From NCBI GenBank assembly GCA_900555615.1, contig USMB01000014.1:1-35187 (forward strand): a stretch of 35,187 bases of DNA, read 5' to 3'. The position numbers were made by a program, and so were the translations under genes. The stretch comes from an uncultured Clostridium sp. GTDB taxonomy: Bacteria > Bacillota > Clostridia > TANB77 > CAG-508. Each line of letters opens with the position of its first letter. Position 1 is the first letter of the stretch. Under the pieces are notes generated by a model. The model ran no database searches and was not told where the DNA came from. It saw nothing but the letters and a program-made list of their open reading frames with translations. Below, piece by piece: positions 22,470 through 32,119 of this stretch.

Positions 22470-24890
22470 TTGAAAAATTTTCAAAAATTAGATATAGAGG
22501 GAGCAATATTAGATGAAGAACAACTAAAAAAACATTTAGAAAAAATGGCAATGCAACATACTTTAAAATCAAAAGCAAACAAGAATACTTATCCAGTGCC
22601 ACAATTAGTTGAAAATTATATAAAAATAAAAAATGTATATAAATTATTAAATGAACATATAAAATTAGGGATTAACATACATCCTGCAGGAGAATGGATA
22701 TTAGACAATTTTTATATTATAGAAGAAGCTGTAAGACAAATAGAAAAAGAAATGACATTAAAAAAATATGCTAATTTTGTAGGAATTCAAAATGGAAAAT
22801 ATGCTGGTTTTGCAAGAATTTATGTATTAGCAACAGAAATTGTAGCATATACAGATAATAAAATAAATGGAGAAAATTTGAAAAAATATTTGCAAGCATA
22901 TCAGACTAAAAAAACGTTAAATATGGAAGAAATCTGGAATATAGGGATTTTTCTTCAAATTGCTATTATTAATAATATTGCAGAAATAAGCGAAAAAATT
23001 TATAGTAGTCAAATACAAAAATATAAGGTAAAGAGTATAATTGAAAGATTGGTAGAAAACAAAGAAAAAAATGAATTAAAATACAATCAGATAACTGCAA
23101 CAAAATTAAAAAATAATGAATTTAGAAGTATGAGATATCCATTTATAGAATATATGTCATATTCACTAAAAAAATATGGAAAGAGAGCATATGGTTATTT
23201 AAATATATTAGAAGAAGAGGTTGAAAAGGTCGGAACCACGGTATCAGAAGCAATACAGAAAGAACATTTTGATATAGCAATAAGAAAAATTTCCATGTCA
23301 AATTGCATAACAAGTATAAAAATGATTCAGAGAATTAATTTTTTAGATATTTTTGAGAAAATAAATGGAGTAGAAGAAATTTTAAGTAGAGAGCCTGCTG
23401 GCATATATGAAAATATGGAATATAAAACAAAGGAATATTATAGAAATACGATAAAAGAAATAGCTAAAAAGACAAATATGTCAGAAATATATGTTGCAAA
23501 AAAAGTAGTTGAATTATGTGAAAAAGAAGAAATTGGAAGTAAAAAAAGCCATATAGGATATTACTTAATAGATGAGGGAAAAGAAAAATTATATAATAAG
23601 TTAGAATACAAGGAACGTATAATTAAAAATAATACAAAAGTTAAAATGCATATATTTTTAATTATTTTGTTAACAATCATATTTTCAGTTGCGATATCAA
23701 AGTCAATACTAGCATTGTTATTAATTATACCAATGTCTGAAATTGTAATTCAAACAATTCAATATATATTAGGAAAAACGGTAAAACCTAAATTAATACC
23801 TAAAATGGATTTAAAAGATGGAATTAACAAAGAAAATGCAACATTTGTAGTAATACCAACAATAATAAAATCAAAAGAAAAAGTAAAAGAACTATTTCAA
23901 AAAATGGAAGTTTATTATTTAGCTAATAAAACTAAAAATTTATATTTTGCTGTTTTAGGAGATTGCTCAGAAAGTGATGTAAAAGAAGAGAAATTCGACA
24001 AAGAAGTAGAGGAAGAAGGATTAAAAGAAGTAAAAAGATTAAATGCAAAATATTCTACTGAAGAAGAATTTCCAATATTTCATTTTATATATAGAGAAAG
24101 AAAATATAATGAAAGTGAAGGAAAATACCTTGGTTGGGAAAGAAAAAGAGGATTATTGACTCAATTTAATGAGTTTATTTTAAAACACGAAAAAAACAAA
24201 TTTAAGGTAAATACTATAGAGCAAAATGAAATTCCAACAATAAAATATGTAATCACATTAGATTCTGATACAGAATTAATATTAAATTCTGCATTTGAAT
24301 TAATAGGAGCAATGTCACATATTTTGAATAGACCAGAAATAGAAAAAGGAATAGTTGTAAAAGGGCATGCATTAATGCAACCAAGAGTGGGAATAAATTT
24401 GGATGCAAGTCATACAAATTTATTTACCAAAATATTTGCAGGAGCAGGAGGAATAGATAATTATACAAATGCAATATCTGATGTGTATCAAGATAATTTT
24501 GGAGAAGGAATATTTACTGGAAAAGGAATATATGATGTAGAAGTATTTTCTAAAGTTTTAAAAGAAGAAATACCTGAAAATAAAGTGTTGAGCCATGATT
24601 TACTAGAAGGAAGCTATTTAAGATGTGGACTTGTAACAGATATTATGATAATGGATGGATATCCTACGAAATATGCAAGTTTTATGAATAGGCTTGCACG
24701 ATGGACTAGAGGAGATTGGCAAATTATAGGATGGCTTAATAATAAAAAGTTAAATAAATTATCAAAGTTTAAAATATTTGATAATTTAAGAAGATCAATT
24801 TTTGATATATCTGTTTTAATATTAGGATTATTCAGGCGGATTTCCAATTTGGTTCTTTTTGCTAGCTATTTTTTATCCTTTTCTACTTGA
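22470..24890 (+). CDS. Cyclic beta-1,2-glucan synthase-type protein, N-terminal part (GT84), frameshifted
   Basis: This 806-residue frame is the N-terminal third of a giant glucan synthase of the NdvB/Cgs type. After an alpha-helical N-terminal domain (YPVPQLVENYIKIKNVYKLL, HPAGEWILDNFYIIEEAVRQ) and two membrane helices near residues 390-435, a GT84 glycosyltransferase domain shows VITLDSDTEL (metal-binding DxD), NFGEGIFTGKGIYDVEVF, LSHDLLEGSYLRCG and RLARWTRGDWQ (QxxRW-type motif). It should polymerise beta-1,2-glucose from UDP-glucose. From about codon 787 (24830) the frame leaves the family sequence and ends at 24890; the family reading continues in the +1 frame (SGGFPIWFFLLAIFYPFLLE). The TTG start at 22470 follows AAGGAG and keeps the conserved LDEEQLKKHLEKMA start. 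Confidence 0.85.
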   Translation: MKNFQKLDIEGAILDEEQLKKHLEKMAMQHTLKSKANKNTYPVPQLVENYIKIKNVYKLLNEHIKLGINIHPAGEWILDNFYIIEEAVRQIEKEMTLKKYANFVGIQNGKYAGFARIYVLATEIVAYTDNKINGENLKKYLQAYQTKKTLNMEEIWNIGIFLQIAIINNIAEISEKIYSSQIQKYKVKSIIERLVENKEKNELKYNQITATKLKNNEFRSMRYPFIEYMSYSLKKYGKRAYGYLNILEEEVEKVGTTVSEAIQKEHFDIAIRKISMSNCITSIKMIQRINFLDIFEKINGVEEILSREPAGIYENMEYKTKEYYRNTIKEIAKKTNMSEIYVAKKVVELCEKEEIGSKKSHIGYYLIDEGKEKLYNKLEYKERIIKNNTKVKMHIFLIILLTIIFSVAISKSILALLLIIPMSEIVIQTIQYILGKTVKPKLIPKMDLKDGINKENATFVVIPTIIKSKEKVKELFQKMEVYYLANKTKNLYFAVLGDCSESDVKEEKFDKEVEEEGLKEVKRLNAKYSTEEEFPIFHFIYRERKYNESEGKYLGWERKRGLLTQFNEFILKHEKNKFKVNTIEQNEIPTIKYVITLDSDTELILNSAFELIGAMSHILNRPEIEKGIVVKGHALMQPRVGINLDASHTNLFTKIFAGAGGIDNYTNAISDVYQDNFGEGIFTGKGIYDVEVFSKVLKEEIPENKVLSHDLLEGSYLRCGLVTDIMIMDGYPTKYASFMNRLARWTRGDWQIIGWLNNKKLNKLSKFKIFDNLRRSIFDISVLILGLFRRISNLVLFASYFLSFST
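24826..24890 (+). other. Frameshift site in the glucan synthase gene
   Basis: In the upstream frame the codons around 24828-24840 read Leu-Phe-Arg-Arg-Ile; in the frame one base later they read Ser-Gly-Gly-Phe-Pro-Ile-Trp, which flows into the downstream protein. A loss of two bases or gain of one near the TTATTCAGG at 24826-24836 would explain this. It may be a mutation, a sequencing error or, less likely, programmed frameshifting. Confidence 0.75.
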
Positions 24891-27800
24891 ATTATTAGAC
24901 CTTGCTTTTTCAAGAAAGGAAGGCGAAAAAAGGCAAAAAACATTTACACCAAATATAATAGGAGTAAAGGGAATATTTTATAGAGCCATTTTAACTCTAG
25001 GATGTTTACCATATAAGGCATATATTGAAATTATTTCTATATTAAAAACACTATATAGATTAATATTTTCACACAAACATTTTCTTGAATGGATGACTTC
25101 AGAAGAGGCTGAAAAGCAATCAAAAACCACATTATTAAATTATTACAAAATGATGTTTTTTAATGTCATTGTTGGAATTATTTTTATAGGATATACATTT
25201 ATTACTAAAAGTATTGTAGAACAATGGATATATGTTATTATTGGGGCACTATGGATTATCATCCCAGGAATCATGTGTGAAATAAGTATGATACCACAAA
25301 AGAAATCAAAGAATATATCAGAAAATGAGAAAGAGTATTTAAGAGATATAGCACGAAAAACATGGCAATATTTTAATGATTATTTAAATGAGGAAAATAA
25401 TTATTTAATACCAGATAATTATCAAGAAGATAGAAAAAATATTATAGTTGACCGTACTTCATCAACTAATATAGGGCTAGAAATGATGGCTGTTATAGCA
25501 AGTTATGATATGGGATTCGAAGAGTTATCTAACTCGATAGAATTACTAGAAAACATCATAAATGTAGTATATGAACTTCCAAAATGGAATGGGCATTTAT
25601 TTAATTGGTATAACATAAAAACAAAAGAGCCATTAGTACCAAGATATGTTTCTACAGTGGATAGTGGAAACTTAATAGGATATATGTATACAACAAGAGT
25701 GTTTTTGGAAGAAATTCAGGAACAAGAAAAAATAAGCTATGATAGAATAGAGAATTTGAAAAATAAGTTAACTCAAATGATAGAAGAGACAAATTTTAAA
25801 GTATTATATAGTGAAGAACAAAGATTATTTTCAATAGGATTTAATATAGAAGAAAATAAATTAACAGATTCTTATTATGATTTATTAGCTTCTGAAGCAA
25901 GACAAGCTAGTTTGGTTGCGATTGCCAAAAAAGATGTGCCACCAAAGCACTGGAATAATTTAAGTAGAACATTAACTGTTTTAAAACAATATAAAGGACT
26001 AATATCATGGTCAGGCACTGCTTTTGAGTATTTAATGCCAAATATAAATATTCCAAGATATGAGGGAAGTTTATTAGATGAATCTTGCAGATTTTTAATT
26101 ATGAATCAAATAGAATATAGCCAAAAATTAGGAATTCCATGGGGAATATCTGAAGCTGCATTTAATTTAAAAGATTTACATTCAAATTATCAATATAAGG
26201 CATTTGGGATTCCATGGCTTGGGTTAAAAAGAGGGCTTGCAGATGAGATGGTATCTGCAACATATGGAAGTGTATTAGCTATTACAGATACTCCAACAGA
26301 AGTAATAGAAAATTTAAGAAAATTAGAGAAAGAAGGAATGTATAATAAATATGGATTTTATGAATCAATAGATTATACTCCAGAAAGAGTTTCGAAAGGC
26401 AAGAAATCTGAACCAGTAAAAACATATATGGCACATCATCAAGCTTTGATTTTATTATCACTTAATAATCTTTTTAATGATATGATATTTCAGAAAAGAT
26501 TTATTAAAAATCCTGAAATTAGAGCAGTTAGTATTTTATTACAAGAAAGAATGCCTGAAACATTTATTATAACAAAAGAAAGCAAAGAAAAGCCAGAAAA
26601 AATCAAATATCAAGATTATGAAAATTATACAGTAAGAGAATATGACAAAATTGATGAAAGAATTATAAAAGGAAATGTTATAGGAAATGAAAAGTATGTT
26701 GTTGCAATAAATCAAAATGGTGAAGGAGTTAGCAAATTCGAAGATATTTATATCAATCGTTTCAAAAAGACAGATGATTATAAACAAGGAATGTTTTTCT
26801 ATATTAAAGATATACAGACAAATGAAGTATGGGCTACAACAGGAGATGAGAATTGTGAAAAATGCATTAGTCAATTTATGCCAGATAAAGACCAATTTGA
26901 AAAACAAAGAAAAGAAATAGTAACCAAATTACAAATTACAGTTGATGCAAATGAACCAGTAGAAATAAGGAGATTGAACATTCAAAATAATTCTGATGAA
27001 GAAAAAACATTAGAGATAACATATTATTTTGAACCAGTACTATCGAGAAAAGAGCAGGATTATGCACATCAGGCATTTAATAATTTGTTTTTAATATATG
27101 ATTATGATGAAAAAAATGGATATTTAACTATTAAAAGAAGAGCAAGAGAGTCAAATCAAAAAGAAGTATATTTAATTGCAAAACTTCAAACTAATTGTGA
27201 AAAAGTGGGAGATACAGAATTTGAAATAGATAAAACAAGGTTTGAGGGAAGAAATAATTTAAAAATTCCACAAGCAATTCAAGAATCTAAACCTCTATCT
27301 GGAAAAGTAGGGCTTACTACAGAAGGAATAGTTGCATTAAAAAGCACAATTAAAATAAAGCCAAATGAAAAAGGAAAAATAGATTTAATGCTTTCAGTTG
27401 AATATGATAAAGAAGTAGCAGTAAAAAATATAGAAAAGTATAAAAACATAGAAAATGTAACTAGAGAATTTGAAATAGTAAAGGCAAAAACAGAAGCGGA
27501 AATGAGATATTTAGAGATTAAAGGTAGAGATATGGATATTTATCAAACAATTTTAGGATATATATTGTTTGATAACCCATTAAAAAACAATTCACAATTT
27601 GCATATAAAGTTTACGAACAAAAAGATTTATGGAAATATGGTATTTCTGGTGACTTACCAATTATTACAGTAACCATAAAATTTATTAACGATATATATG
27701 TTGTAAAACAGATTTTGAAGGCATATGAGTATTTTAAAACCAAAAATATAAAAATAGAATTAGTAATTATTGATGAAGAAAATTATAGCTATGAAAATTA

Positions 27801-30018
27801 CATTAGAGATGAAATAGAAGGAGCAATACTGAATAGCCATTTAGCATATATGAAAAACATTAATGGAGGAATATTTGTACTTTCTAAAAGTGAAATAGAT
27901 GTTCAAGATATTAATCTTATAAAATTTATATCAATATTAGTAATAGACAGCCATTTAGGAAATCTTGAAAATATTATTAATGATATGGAAGAAGAAATAA
28001 TAGATAATTATAGAACAATTGAAAAGTCAAAATGTATAAGTAATTATGAAGATGAAACAAATGATATAGATATAATCGATAAATTACAAAATTCTAAATA
28101 TTATAATGAATATGGTGCTTTTTCAGAAGATGGAAAAGAATATATTATGAAGATAAAGAAGGAAAAAAATCTTCCTGCAACATGGAGTAATGTTATTGCA
28201 AACAAGAAATTTGGAACAGTGATAACAGAAAGTGGAGGAGGATATACATGGTATAAAAATTGTAGATTAAATAGAATTACAAGTTGGCATAATAGTGGAA
28301 GTACAAGCATTCCATCTGAAATAATTTATTTAAAAGATATAGAAAATGGAAAGAGTTGGACGATGACAGCCATGCCTATGCCAGATAATAAAAATTATAA
28401 TATAATTTATGGATTTGGATATGTAAAATTTTTGCATGAAAGTGATGAAATAACTCAAGAACTTGAAGTATTTGTTGCAAAAGATGATAGTATTAAAATA
28501 AATATTTTGACATTAAAGAATAATGCTCCTAAAAAGAAAAAAATAAAGTTGATATATTATATAAAACCAGTGTTAGGAGAAGATGAAATTAAATCAGATG
28601 GATATATAAAAGTACAATATGAAGAAAATTCTAATTTATTAATTGCAGAAAATTTATACAATGTGGATCAATTTAAAGATATAATTTATGTATCAAGTAG
28701 TGAAAAAATAAAATCATATACAGGAAATAAATCAATATTTTTAGGAAAAGGTGGAGTCACAAATCCAGATGGATTGCATCGAGTAAGGCTAGATGACAGT
28801 ACGGGAATAGGAAAAAAATCTTGTATTGCGATAGAAATTGAAGTTGAGATTGAAAGCTTTTCAAATAAAAAGATTTCATTAATTTTAGGGGCTGAAGAAG
28901 GATTAATGGAAGCAAAAGATGTAGCCTATAAATATTCAAAAATTCAAAATTGTAAGGATGAACTAAGTAGAGTAAAATCATATTGGAACGAATTACTTGG
29001 AAGGGTACAAGTAAAAACACCATATGAATCTATCAATATAATGTTAAATGGATGGATAATGTATCAAACAATTAGTTGTAGATTACTTGCTAAAAGTGGC
29101 TTTTATCAATCTGGAGGTGCATATGGATTTAGAGATCAGTTACAAGATACATTTGGAACCAAATTTTTAGATAGCAAATTATTATATAATCAAATTCTAA
29201 AACACAGTAAACATCAATTTATAGAAGGAGATGTTGAACATTGGTGGCATGATGAAAATGACAGAGGTATTAGAACCAGGTTTTCAGATGACTTATTATG
29301 GTTTCCATATATGGTAATTCAATATATTAATCATACAGGAGATTACAGTATTTTAGAAGAACAAACATCATATTTAAATGGGGCAGTTTTAAATGAAAAC
29401 GAAAATGAAAAATATGACAGATATCTATCTAGCAAAGAGACTGGAAATATTTATGAACATTGCAAAAAAGCAATAGATAGATGTCAGTTTGGAGAAAATG
29501 GTTTGCCTAAAATAGGAATAGGAGATTGGAATGATGGATTTAGCAATATAGGGCCAAAAGGAAAAGGAGAAAGTGTCTGGTTAGGATTTTTCTTATATAG
29601 AATTTTGATAGGATTTTCAGAGATTGCAGAATATATGAAAGAAAATGATTTGGCAGAAAGATATAGAACTAAGGCAAAAGAATTAAAAGTAGCTTTAAAT
29701 CAAAATGCATGGGATGGACGTTGGTTTAAAAGAGCATTTGCAGACAATGGAGATGTTTATGGAAGTATAGAAAACGAAGAATGTAAAATAGATAGTATTG
29801 CACAAAGTTGGTCGATTATATCAGAAGCAGGAGAAGAGTCAAAACAAAAACAAGCGATAGAAAGTTTAGAAAGTCATTTAATAGATAAAGAAAGTGGAAT
29901 AATAAAATTACTTGATCCGCCATTCGAAAAAAGTAAATTAGAACCAGGATATATAAAATCCTATTTGCCAGGTGTTAGAGAAAATGGTGGACAGTACACA
30001 CATGAGTGTTGTTGTTAG
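24859..30018 (+). CDS. Cyclic beta-1,2-glucan synthase-type protein, C-terminal part (GH94), truncated
   Basis: This frame continues the previous gene; the TTG at 24859 is only the first start-like codon, and the family sequence extends back to about 24832. It contains membrane helices (about residues 95-140), a glycoamylase-like domain (DRTSSTNIGLEMMAVIASYD, PKWNGHLFNWYN, YVSTVDSGNLIGYM), and two GH94 sandwich plus helical catalytic regions, ending with YQSGGAYGFRDQLQDT, EGDVEHWWH, RTRFSDDLLWFPYM and IGIGDWNDGFS, whose Asp is the expected catalytic acid. GH94 parts set glucan chain length by phosphorolysis. The protein stops after GVRENGGQYTH, where relatives continue with AAVW and roughly 150-250 more residues. 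The last residues (ECCC) come from the inserted element. Together with the frameshift, the enzyme is probably inactive. Confidence 0.88.
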   Translation: MLAIFYPFLLELLDLAFSRKEGEKRQKTFTPNIIGVKGIFYRAILTLGCLPYKAYIEIISILKTLYRLIFSHKHFLEWMTSEEAEKQSKTTLLNYYKMMFFNVIVGIIFIGYTFITKSIVEQWIYVIIGALWIIIPGIMCEISMIPQKKSKNISENEKEYLRDIARKTWQYFNDYLNEENNYLIPDNYQEDRKNIIVDRTSSTNIGLEMMAVIASYDMGFEELSNSIELLENIINVVYELPKWNGHLFNWYNIKTKEPLVPRYVSTVDSGNLIGYMYTTRVFLEEIQEQEKISYDRIENLKNKLTQMIEETNFKVLYSEEQRLFSIGFNIEENKLTDSYYDLLASEARQASLVAIAKKDVPPKHWNNLSRTLTVLKQYKGLISWSGTAFEYLMPNINIPRYEGSLLDESCRFLIMNQIEYSQKLGIPWGISEAAFNLKDLHSNYQYKAFGIPWLGLKRGLADEMVSATYGSVLAITDTPTEVIENLRKLEKEGMYNKYGFYESIDYTPERVSKGKKSEPVKTYMAHHQALILLSLNNLFNDMIFQKRFIKNPEIRAVSILLQERMPETFIITKESKEKPEKIKYQDYENYTVREYDKIDERIIKGNVIGNEKYVVAINQNGEGVSKFEDIYINRFKKTDDYKQGMFFYIKDIQTNEVWATTGDENCEKCISQFMPDKDQFEKQRKEIVTKLQITVDANEPVEIRRLNIQNNSDEEKTLEITYYFEPVLSRKEQDYAHQAFNNLFLIYDYDEKNGYLTIKRRARESNQKEVYLIAKLQTNCEKVGDTEFEIDKTRFEGRNNLKIPQAIQESKPLSGKVGLTTEGIVALKSTIKIKPNEKGKIDLMLSVEYDKEVAVKNIEKYKNIENVTREFEIVKAKTEAEMRYLEIKGRDMDIYQTILGYILFDNPLKNNSQFAYKVYEQKDLWKYGISGDLPIITVTIKFINDIYVVKQILKAYEYFKTKNIKIELVIIDEENYSYENYIRDEIEGAILNSHLAYMKNINGGIFVLSKSEIDVQDINLIKFISILVIDSHLGNLENIINDMEEEIIDNYRTIEKSKCISNYEDETNDIDIIDKLQNSKYYNEYGAFSEDGKEYIMKIKKEKNLPATWSNVIANKKFGTVITESGGGYTWYKNCRLNRITSWHNSGSTSIPSEIIYLKDIENGKSWTMTAMPMPDNKNYNIIYGFGYVKFLHESDEITQELEVFVAKDDSIKINILTLKNNAPKKKKIKLIYYIKPVLGEDEIKSDGYIKVQYEENSNLLIAENLYNVDQFKDIIYVSSSEKIKSYTGNKSIFLGKGGVTNPDGLHRVRLDDSTGIGKKSCIAIEIEVEIESFSNKKISLILGAEEGLMEAKDVAYKYSKIQNCKDELSRVKSYWNELLGRVQVKTPYESINIMLNGWIMYQTISCRLLAKSGFYQSGGAYGFRDQLQDTFGTKFLDSKLLYNQILKHSKHQFIEGDVEHWWHDENDRGIRTRFSDDLLWFPYMVIQYINHTGDYSILEEQTSYLNGAVLNENENEKYDRYLSSKETGNIYEHCKKAIDRCQFGENGLPKIGIGDWNDGFSNIGPKGKGESVWLGFFLYRILIGFSEIAEYMKENDLAERYRTKAKELKVALNQNAWDGRWFKRAFADNGDVYGSIENEECKIDSIAQSWSIISEAGEESKQKQAIESLESHLIDKESGIIKLLDPPFEKSKLEPGYIKSYLPGVRENGGQYTHECCC

Positions 30019-30066
30019 TACCATTTTTATAAAAATATTGATACTCTTAAATACATAAACTATTCG

Positions 30067-30102
30067 CTAAACAAAATACACAAAACAACAAATTTTGTTT
30101 AG
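30067..30102. repeat. Inverted repeat upstream of the ATPase promoter, possible operator
   Basis: CTAAACAAAAT at 30067-30077 and its exact reverse complement ATTTTGTTTAG at 30092-30102, separated by 14 bases; a further copy of AAACAAAAT at about 30109-30118 abuts the -35 box. Confidence 0.6.
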
Positions 30103-30119
30103 TACAATAAACAAAATTA

Positions 30120-30148
30120 TTGACAAAAGAAAATAATTACGATATAAT
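30120..30148 (+). promoter_or_regulatory. Perfect consensus promoter of the AAA+ ATPase gene
   Basis: TTGACA at 30120-30125, exactly 17 bases, TATAAT at 30143-30148. This is the strongest promoter match in the window. Confidence 0.8.
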
Positions 30149-30182
30149 AGAATAAAATAAAGTGAACAAAGAGGAGAAAATT

Positions 30183-31385
30183 ATGATTATTCGTGAAAAA
30201 TATTTATCTAAAATTAGACCATTCTATGACCAAGATTTGATAAAAGTCATAATGGGTGTTAGAAGATGTGGTAAGTCAGTTATATTATTACAAATAATAG
30301 ATGAGTTAAAAGCAAGAGGAATACCAGAATCTCAAATAATATATATAAACTTTGAATATGAAGATTATTCTTTTATAAAAAATGATATGGATTTACACAA
30401 TTACATTAAAGAAAAAATAGTAAGTAAAGATAAATATTATTTATTCTTTGATGAAATTCAAAATGTCGAACACTGGGAAAAAGCGATAAATTCATTTAAG
30501 GCATCTAAAAATGTATCAATATTCATTACTGGTTCTAATAGTGATTTACTATCTGGAGAACTTGCTACACATATAGCAGGAAGATATGTAAGTTTTAAAA
30601 CTTATCCATTCACATTTAAAGAAGTATGTGAGCTTAAAAATATAACAGATAGAAAAGATATAGAAGAAGTATTTGATGACTATATGACTTGGGGAGGAAT
30701 GCCACAAAGATTTATGATGACAGATGAAGTTCAGACAAGAACATATTTATCAGACATCTATAATTCTATATTAGTAAAAGATATTATAGCAAGATTTAAT
30801 ATAAAAGATTTAGATCTATTTAATAGAATAGTAGAATATATAGTTACAACACCATCTCAAAATTTTTCAGCAGAAAGTTTATCAAATTATTTTGCAAATA
30901 AAGATGATAGAGAAGTTTCAAAAATAACTCTATATAACTATTTAGAATATATGACAAAAGCTATGATGATAAATAAAGCTGATAGATATGATGTTAGAGG
31001 AAAAAGAATATTAAATGGAAAATACAAATATTATTTAACGGATTTAGGTTTCGGTCAAATAATGAATGTTGGAAAAAGACCACAACTAGGAGCATATTTA
31101 GAAAATATTGTATATAATGAATTACTATCTAGAGGATATGATGTTAAAGTCGGAAATTTAGAAAATGGAGAAATAGACTTTATAGCGACAAGATTTAAAG
31201 AAAAGATATATATTCAAGTAGCTTACATTTTAGCAGATGATTCTGTTATTGAAAGAGAATTTGGAGCATTTAAAAATATAGAGGATAACTACCCTAAATA
31301 TGTTTTAACAATGGATAAATTTGATTTTTCACAAAATGGTATAATTCATAAAAATGTAATAGATTGGTTATTAGAAGAAAAATAA
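30183..31385 (+). CDS. AAA+ ATPase with DUF4143 domain
   Basis: The 400-residue protein has an AAA_14 ATPase core: Walker A GVRRCGKS (residues 25-32), Walker B YYLFFDEIQNVEHW (about 84-97) and a sensor segment IFITGSNSDLLSGELATHIAGRY. The DUF4143 C-terminal half shows a winged-helix-like region (NFSAESLSNYFANKDDREVSKITLYNYLEYM) and a nuclease-like end, LENIVYNELLSRGYDVKVG followed by EIDFIATRFKEKIYIQVAY, in which Glu-x-Asp and the Q-V pair resemble a PD-(D/E)xK core. Such proteins are very common in bacteria and archaea, often on mobile DNA; no role is established. GAGGAG precedes ATG 30183. A terminator follows, so it is expressed alone from the strong promoter at 30120. Confidence 0.92.
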   Translation: MIIREKYLSKIRPFYDQDLIKVIMGVRRCGKSVILLQIIDELKARGIPESQIIYINFEYEDYSFIKNDMDLHNYIKEKIVSKDKYYLFFDEIQNVEHWEKAINSFKASKNVSIFITGSNSDLLSGELATHIAGRYVSFKTYPFTFKEVCELKNITDRKDIEEVFDDYMTWGGMPQRFMMTDEVQTRTYLSDIYNSILVKDIIARFNIKDLDLFNRIVEYIVTTPSQNFSAESLSNYFANKDDREVSKITLYNYLEYMTKAMMINKADRYDVRGKRILNGKYKYYLTDLGFGQIMNVGKRPQLGAYLENIVYNELLSRGYDVKVGNLENGEIDFIATRFKEKIYIQVAYILADDSVIEREFGAFKNIEDNYPKYVLTMDKFDFSQNGIIHKNVIDWLLEEK

Positions 31386-31440
31386 GAAATTAAATAATAA
31401 TATAGTAATTTATGAAATAGTACGAAAAATATATTATATA

Positions 31441-31472
31441 GCCTTAAGACAAAATCTTAAGGTTTATTTTTT
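31441..31472 (+). terminator. Terminator of the ATPase gene
   Basis: CCTTAAGA, CAAAA, TCTTAAGG, then a T-rich run. Confidence 0.8.
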
Positions 31473-31556
31473 TGCCCTAAACTTATACTAAAAATTATTT
31501 TTAAAGCCTTAAAATTGAATTTGAGGCAAATAAAAACTAAAAGAAAGGAGCATTAT

Positions 31557-32102
31557 ATGAACAAACAAAAATTAAAAGGTTTATGGATACCAGCAGAAAT
31601 TTTATTAAATGAAGAACTAACAGATAAAGAAAAACTAATACTTGCAATGATTTTATATTTAAGCGAAGAAACATCAAGTTGTTTTGCAAGTAATAAATAT
31701 ATAGCAAATATAGTAAATGTAACAGCAGATAGAGTGTCAAAAATAATAAGTTCTTTAAGAGACAAGAACTATATAAAAGTAAAATTAAAATATAAAACAG
31801 ATAGTAAAGAAATACAAGAAAGACAAATTTTACCTATAGTCGAAAACATCAATAGGTGTAGTCAAAAACACCTAGAGGGTATAGATATAAATAACTATTC
31901 AGATAGTCAAAAGCAACCATACCCTATAGGTGATAATGATAAAGATATAATAAATAATATAAAAAATAAAAATAATTATAATAAAGAGGACACACATAAA
32001 AAGAAAAATATTCCATATAGAAGTGACAGGTATGGCGATGACTTCAATTGGGATAGCTTATATGCAAATTATAAAGAGATTAGTGCTACTTCAAATGTAT
32101 AG
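31557..32102 (+). CDS. Winged-helix replication-initiator-like protein, 181 aa
   Basis: The N-terminal 85 residues form a helix-turn-helix domain: KGLWIPAEILLNEELTDKEKLILAMILYLS, CFASNKYIANIVNVTADRVSKIISSLRDKNYIKVKL. This pattern (helix-turn-helix 36 type) is found in phage and plasmid replication or conjugation-linked proteins. The rest is low-complexity Asn/Lys/Asp-rich, ending in a short FNWDSLYANYKEIS motif. AAAGAAAGGAG precedes ATG 31557; an upstream GTG/TTG-type start at 31515 has no ribosome binding site. It probably binds DNA and may control replication or mobilisation of the element; it lies directly before oriT and mobV. A terminator overlaps its stop codon. Confidence 0.75.
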   Translation: MNKQKLKGLWIPAEILLNEELTDKEKLILAMILYLSEETSSCFASNKYIANIVNVTADRVSKIISSLRDKNYIKVKLKYKTDSKEIQERQILPIVENINRCSQKHLEGIDINNYSDSQKQPYPIGDNDKDIINNIKNKNNYNKEDTHKKKNIPYRSDRYGDDFNWDSLYANYKEISATSNV

Positions 32103-32117
32103 CTAATCTCTTTTAAT
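32073..32117 (+). terminator. Terminator overlapping the end of the winged-helix gene
   Basis: AAAGAGATTAG (32073-32083) pairs with CTAATCTCTTT (32103-32113), followed by a short T-run. Confidence 0.65.
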
Positions 32118-32119
32118 TT

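Noticed and set aside
26717..26920. 67-codon ORF inside the glucan synthase gene
   Set aside because: Shadow frame of the GH94 protein with no family similarity.
30019..30182. Continuation of the GH94 domain in another frame after 30018
   Set aside because: None of the three forward frames restores the family sequence, and regulatory sequence for the ATPase follows, so this is a junction rather than a frameshift.
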